Origin: Duganella alba | Lineage (GTDB): Bacteria; Pseudomonadota; Gammaproteobacteria; Burkholderiales; Burkholderiaceae_D | Reading direction: 5' to 3' | DNA: 64,000 nt | NCBI RefSeq assembly: GCF_009674495.1 | Contig: NZ_WKJN01000001.1 | Location: 1-64,000 of the forward strand | Shown here: positions 60,922 to 64,000 of the stretch, piece after piece | How positions within the stretch are numbered: the first letter of the stretch is position 1 | Layout of the letters: every line of letters begins with the position of its first letter | Position numbers and translations under genes: made by a program | The notes under the pieces: model-generated | What the model saw: the letters and a program-made list of their open reading frames with translations, nothing else | The model's database searches: none | Told to the model about the DNA's origin: nothing

Positions 60922-60926
60922 CGGCA

Positions 60927-60953
60927 AATGAGGCGGTTGATGGCCGCCTCATT
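60927..60953 (-). terminator. Hairpin between catalase and DUF3142-like genes
   Basis: AATGAGGCGG / CCGCCTCATT forms a perfect 10-bp stem with a 7-base loop, ten bases after the catalase stop. The tail has only three T residues (ATTTG), so termination may be partial. Because it abuts the DUF3142-like start, it may attenuate read-through into that gene. Confidence 0.5.
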
Positions 60954-60962
60954 GTACCGACT

Positions 60963-62402
60963 TTATTTGCCTTCGAGTGCCGCGATGGCGGCGGCCACGC
61001 CTGCGCCGTAGGCTGGATCGGCCTGGGTGCAGTTGTAGATGTGACGTTCCTGCACCGGCTTCGATACGCCGTGAATCGCACGCGCCGTGTTCTCGAACAG
61101 CAGCTGCTGCTTCTCGGCGGTCAGCAGGCGGAACAGATTGCCCGGCTGCGAGTAGTAGTCGGTGTCGACACGATGGTTCCAGTGATCGGCCGCGCCTTCC
61201 AGCGACAGCGGCGGTTCCTTGAACTGCGGGCTTTCCTGCCACTCGCCGCGGCTGTTCGGCTCATACGGCGTCTGCTCGCCGCCGTTCGGCGTGATGCGCA
61301 TGGCGCCGTCGCGGTGGTAGCTGTGGAACGGGCACTTGGGCGCGTTCACCGGAATCTGGTGATGGTTGACGCCCAGGCGGTAGCGCGCCGCGTCGCCATA
61401 CGAGAACAGGCGCGATTGCAGCATCTTGTCCGGCGAGAAGCTCACGCCCGGCACCACGTTGGCCGGCGAGAAGGCCGACTGCTCGACTTCGGCGAAGTAG
61501 TTTTCCGCGTTGCGGTTCAATTCCAGCACGCCGACGTCGATCAGCGGGTAGTCGCCTTTTGGCCAGACCTTGGTCAGGTCGAACGGGTGATACGGCACTT
61601 TGGACGCATCGGCTTCCGGCATGATCTGCACCGCCAGTTTCCAGCGCGGGAAATCCTTGCTTTCGATGGCGTCGAACAGGTCGCGCTGCGAGCTTTCGCG
61701 GTCGACGCCGACCAGCGCGGTGGCTTCCGCATCGCTCAGGTTCTCGATGCCTTGCTGCGAAACGAAGTGGAACTTGACCCAGAAGCGCTCATTGGCCGGG
61801 CTGATAAAGCTGTAGGTGTGGCTGCCGAAACCGTGCATGTGGCGGTAGCCTTTCGGAATACCGCGATCACTCATGACGATGGTGACCTGGTGCAGGGCTT
61901 CCGGCAGCAGGGTCCAGAAGTCCCAGTTGTTTTCGGCGCTGCGCAGGTTGGTCTTCGGATCGCGCTTGACCACGTGGTTGAGGTCCGGGAATTTCAGCGG
62001 ATCGCGGAAGAAGAACACCGGCGTATTGTTGCCGACCACGTCCCAGTTGCCTTGTTCGGTGTAGAACTTGACGGCGAAGCCGCGGATATCGCGTTCCGCA
62101 TCGGCGGCGCCGCGTTCGCCGGCAACGGTCGAAAAGCGCATAAAGATATCGGTTTTCTTGCCGACTTCGGAGAACAGCGCCGCGCGCGTGTATTTGGTGA
62201 TGTCGTGGGTGACGGTGAAGGTGCCGTAGGCGCCGGAGCCCTTGGCGTGCATGCGGCGCTCGGGGATGACTTCGCGCGCGAAGTGCGCCAGCTTTTCCAG
62301 GTGCCACACGTCTTGCAGCAGGACCGGACCGCGCGGACCGGCGGTCTGGGTGTTTTGATTATCGACGACCGGTGCGCCGGCCGCAGTAGTGAGGTTCTTC
62401 AT
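60963..62402 (-). CDS. katA: Monofunctional haem catalase (small-subunit type)
   Basis: 479 residues, typical of clade 3 small-subunit catalases. Catalytic His52 ([14 protein letters not shown]), Asn125 ([14 protein letters not shown]) and the proximal haem Tyr in [13 protein letters not shown] are visible. It removes hydrogen peroxide in the cytoplasm; NADPH binding is common in this group. ATG 62402 follows AAGGAAG; the longer frame to 62477 has no ribosome site. The leader contains a small CTCTC-AAAA-GAGAG hairpin at 62471-62484. No OxyR site could be assigned by eye. Confidence 0.93.
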   Translation of the reverse strand: MKNLTTAAGAPVVDNQNTQTAGPRGPVLLQDVWHLEKLAHFAREVIPERRMHAKGSGAYGTFTVTHDITKYTRAALFSEVGKKTDIFMRFSTVAGERGAADAERDIRGFAVKFYTEQGNWDVVGNNTPVFFFRDPLKFPDLNHVVKRDPKTNLRSAENNWDFWTLLPEALHQVTIVMSDRGIPKGYRHMHGFGSHTYSFISPANERFWVKFHFVSQQGIENLSDAEATALVGVDRESSQRDLFDAIESKDFPRWKLAVQIMPEADASKVPYHPFDLTKVWPKGDYPLIDVGVLELNRNAENYFAEVEQSAFSPANVVPGVSFSPDKMLQSRLFSYGDAARYRLGVNHHQIPVNAPKCPFHSYHRDGAMRITPNGGEQTPYEPNSRGEWQESPQFKEPPLSLEGAADHWNHRVDTDYYSQPGNLFRLLTAEKQQLLFENTARAIHGVSKPVQERHIYNCTQADPAYGAGVAAAIAALEGK

Positions 62403-62494
62403 GAAACTTCCTTCGCCTGAATGGGATGAATGGAAACTTCCAGCATAACGACTACAACTGCTTTTCGCCGCTCTCAAAAGAGAGAGTCACAATG

Positions 62495-62517
62495 AAAAAC
62501 GCCCGGCAGTGCCGGGC
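62495..62517 (-). terminator. Rho-independent terminator after the OmpA-like gene
   Basis: On the minus strand GCCCGGC-ACT-GCCGGGC is followed by GTTTTT. It lies 16 bases after the stop of the OmpA-like lipoprotein gene and separates it from the catalase gene. Confidence 0.88.
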
Positions 62518-62533
62518 GCTTGATCAAGCTGAA

Positions 62534-63061
62534 TTACTTGCTTGGGTAGATGATGTCGTCGCGACGGTCGTGGGCGCGTGCTGCGTCGTCGGTGCCGGTG
62601 GTTTTTTCTTTACCGTAGCTGACGGCTTCCATCTGGCCTTCTTTCACGCCTTGTACTTTCAGGGCGGTGATCAGGGCTTGAGCGCGCTTCTGACCCAGGG
62701 CCAGATTGTATTCCGCGCCGCCGCGGTCATCGGTGTTGCCTTCGACTTTGATCGCCACGTTCGGGTTGGCGGCCAGGAATTTGGCGTGATCAGCAACCAG
62801 TGCATCGAATTCTGGCTTGACGGTGTACTTGTCGAAGTCGAAGTAGACGCTACGGTTTTTGTAGATCGAGCTGTTTGGGTCCAGGTAGGCTGGCAGCGGT
62901 GCGGCAACTGGTGCTGGCACTGGTGCGGCCACTGGCGCTGGTGCTGGCGCAACAACTGGTGCTGGCGCCGGTGCTGGTGCAGGGGCTGGTGCTGGGGTCG
63001 AGCAAGCGCTCAACAGAGCGATGGTGCAGGCTGCCAGCAGGATATTGGTTTTAGCTTTCAT
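62534..63061 (-). CDS. OmpA/Pal-like peptidoglycan-binding lipoprotein
   Basis: 175 residues. Lipobox LLSAC (Cys20) predicts outer-membrane lipidation. A 40-residue Ala-Pro-Val linker (repeats of PAPAPAPAP, VAAPVPAP) precedes an OmpA_C domain (SVYFDFDKYTVKPEFDALVADHAKFLAANPNVAIKVEGNTDDRGGAEYNLALGQKRAQALI) with the Asp and Arg that bind diaminopimelate. It resembles Pal but no tolB or other tol gene adjoins it, so it is probably a paralogue tethering the outer membrane to peptidoglycan. ATG 63061 follows GGGAG; the frame to 63097 is rejected because the lipobox signal starts here. Confidence 0.88.
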   Translation of the reverse strand: MKAKTNILLAACTIALLSACSTPAPAPAPAPAPAPVVAPAPAPVAAPVPAPVAAPLPAYLDPNSSIYKNRSVYFDFDKYTVKPEFDALVADHAKFLAANPNVAIKVEGNTDDRGGAEYNLALGQKRAQALITALKVQGVKEGQMEAVSYGKEKTTGTDDAARAHDRRDDIIYPSK

Positions 63062-63144
63062 CGAAATACTCCCGAATTGATTTTGTTTGGGGGACATGGT
63101 GTGTACACGCTAGGTGTGAGGCTGTTCCGCAGCCCGCGACCAGT

Positions 63145-63150
63145 ATTATA
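63145..63150 (-). promoter_or_regulatory. Possible -10 element of the OmpA-like gene
   Basis: TATAAT on the minus strand, 83 bases upstream of the ATG. A convincing -35 at 16-18 bases is not seen, so only the -10 is proposed. Confidence 0.35.
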
Positions 63151-63184
63151 TAAGGGTTTCCCTTGGAAATATTGGTCCCTTGCA

Positions 63185-64000
63185 TTATTTTTTCATCCAA
63201 GTTAAAAATGGCGTCAGATCTGTCCCGCTTTCGACATACCAGGCGCGCCGCGCGATGTCGAATCTGGCGCCCAGCGCTTTGACCTGGTCCTTGTCGTGGA
63301 AACCGGCGGTCAGATAGTGGCGCGAGGCCGGCGCAGGGGCTGGCGCCCGCTGGTTTCGCTCTAGCGCGCCCTCGGCGGCTGCTGAAGATTTAGGCAAGCG
63401 CATCTGCGCGATGAAGCTGCTGCGCGCGTTCGCATCGGCCGGCGACAGCAAAGTCAGGCGCGCGCGGGCGCGTGTCGCCGCCACATAGAACAGGTTTTCC
63501 TCCTGCCGTCGTGGATGGGCCGGATGGGGGAACTCACCCTCCTCCAGATAGGGGAGCAGGACGTGCTCGAACTCCTTGCCCTTGGCGTTGGCTGCACATT
63601 CGATGAGCACCGACTTGCGGTCGCGCTTGCGGCGGATGAAGGCTTCGCGCGCGTTCACCGCGCTCCAGAATTCGCGCAGGCTCTGGCCGGAAGCGGCCGC
63701 CGCGTCGAGCAGGCTGGCGATCGACCGCGTGATGACGCTGGCGTCGTAGGCGCGCACGAAGATGCGGCGCGCGGTGGCGGCCAGCTTGACGCGCTCGCAC
63801 AGTTCGGTCAGCACGGCGGCGGCCGGCGCATCGGCATCGACCGTCGACAGCCACGCCAGCGCATCGATCACGGCGCGCTTGGTGGCCTGGCTGGCGATGT
63901 CGCGGTAGCCCGGCTCGACGCCGTCGCGGCGCTCGTCCTCGATCAGGAACAATTCGCCCAGCAGGTCGGGACTCTTCAGGATCTGCTGCTTGAAGTTGTC
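63185..64000 (-). CDS. UvrD/Rep-like helicase, C-terminal part, with DUF5710 domain (5' end outside window)
   Basis: 272 residues are visible and the frame stays open to the window edge. The UvrD C-terminal motifs are seen in KSVLIECAANAKGKEFEHVLLPYL (motif V region) and NLFYVAATRARARLTLL (motif VI). The final 45 residues (YLTAGFHDKDQVKALGARFDIARRAWYVESGTDLTPFLTWM) match the DUF5710 module found in phage and plasmid DNA-processing proteins. The fusion suggests a DNA-repair or defence-linked helicase rather than housekeeping UvrD; the N-terminal ATPase half is not in view. Confidence 0.8.
   Translation of the reverse strand, partial: DNFKQQILKSPDLLGELFLIEDERRDGVEPGYRDIASQATKRAVIDALAWLSTVDADAPAAAVLTELCERVKLAATARRIFVRAYDASVITRSIASLLDAAAASGQSLREFWSAVNAREAFIRRKRDRKSVLIECAANAKGKEFEHVLLPYLEEGEFPHPAHPRRQEENLFYVAATRARARLTLLSPADANARSSFIAQMRLPKSSAAAEGALERNQRAPAPAPASRHYLTAGFHDKDQVKALGARFDIARRAWYVESGTDLTPFLTWMKK

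Noticed and set aside
62880..63000. Tandem-repeat DNA that could be read as a minisatellite
   Set aside because: It encodes the Ala-Pro linker of the OmpA-like lipoprotein in frame; the repeats are imperfect and explained by protein composition.
1..64000. CRISPR arrays, tRNA, rRNA, integrase or att sites
   Set aside because: No regularly spaced repeats, no tRNA-like cloverleaf and no integrase gene could be found by reading.

Overview
The window reads as chromosomal DNA of a GC-rich betaproteobacterium, most likely Oxalobacteraceae (Duganella/Massilia/Janthinobacterium type). Reasons: G/C-ending codons throughout, six TonB-dependent receptors, a FecI/FecR pair, a PEP-CTERM protein, arn-type lipid A genes and a RAYT/REP element. 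The genus is an inference, not a search result. Genes are packed tightly. No stretch over 300 bases lacks a gene, and I see no tRNA, rRNA, CRISPR array or prophage.

Layout. 1-2.0 kb: the end of a non-RD Ser/Thr kinase, a TadE-like pilus protein and a small unknown. 2.1-4.3 kb: a hybrid sensor kinase. 4.3-10.1 kb: a GH2 beta-galactosidase/GH43 operon divergent from a LacI-type regulator, with two matching operators between them. 10.1-13.2 kb: a light-response cluster of FeS-type photolyase, LitR/CarH-like MerR regulator and a miniature FAD-type protein, with three tandem 11-bp repeats in the divergent promoter. 13.1-19.1 kb: an operon of an aminotransferase-fold protein whose PLP lysine is replaced by Gln, a hybrid histidine kinase and an M20 peptidase, facing a Liv-type binding protein. 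19.4-29.2 kb: iron uptake, with fecI-fecR-fecA, a catecholate receptor, two Fur-like paralogues that have lost the regulatory metal ligands, and a PiuC hydroxylase. An arnT-like gene lies inside this block. 29.3-32.4 kb: ArnA-dehydrogenase and a PmrAB/QseBC-like two-component system. 32.4-38.1 kb: a REP-like palindrome, a TonB receptor, OsmC, a PEP-CTERM/post-PEP-CTERM fusion coupled to a PA-domain metalloprotease, and PilZ. 38.2-40.6 kb: a short RecQ and a phytase-like lipoprotein. 40.6-44.8 kb: zinc homeostasis (COG0523 GTPase, Zur, exported CxxC protein, ZnuD-like receptor). 44.8-48.7 kb: an SsuABC-type ABC transporter and flavohaemoglobin. 48.8-53.7 kb: two more receptors and a DUF2946-like protein around a Fur box. 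53.7-54.6 kb: a RAYT transposase between perfect 35-bp inverted repeats. 54.8-64 kb: a Crp/Fnr regulator, SulP transporter, DUF29, an uncharacterised exported pair, catalase, an OmpA-like lipoprotein and the end of a UvrD-like helicase.

Themes. Metal homeostasis dominates: three Fur boxes sit at fecI, at the first Fur-like gene and between 51515 and 51602, and a separate pair of GCAA-N5-TTGC palindromes sits before the zinc GTPase. Lipid A modification genes lie beside a two-component system and have PmrA-box-like repeats. The least expected items are the lysine-less aminotransferase in a sensor-kinase operon, the two metal-blind Fur paralogues that share a 27-bp leader motif, and the mini FAD protein in the photolyase cluster.
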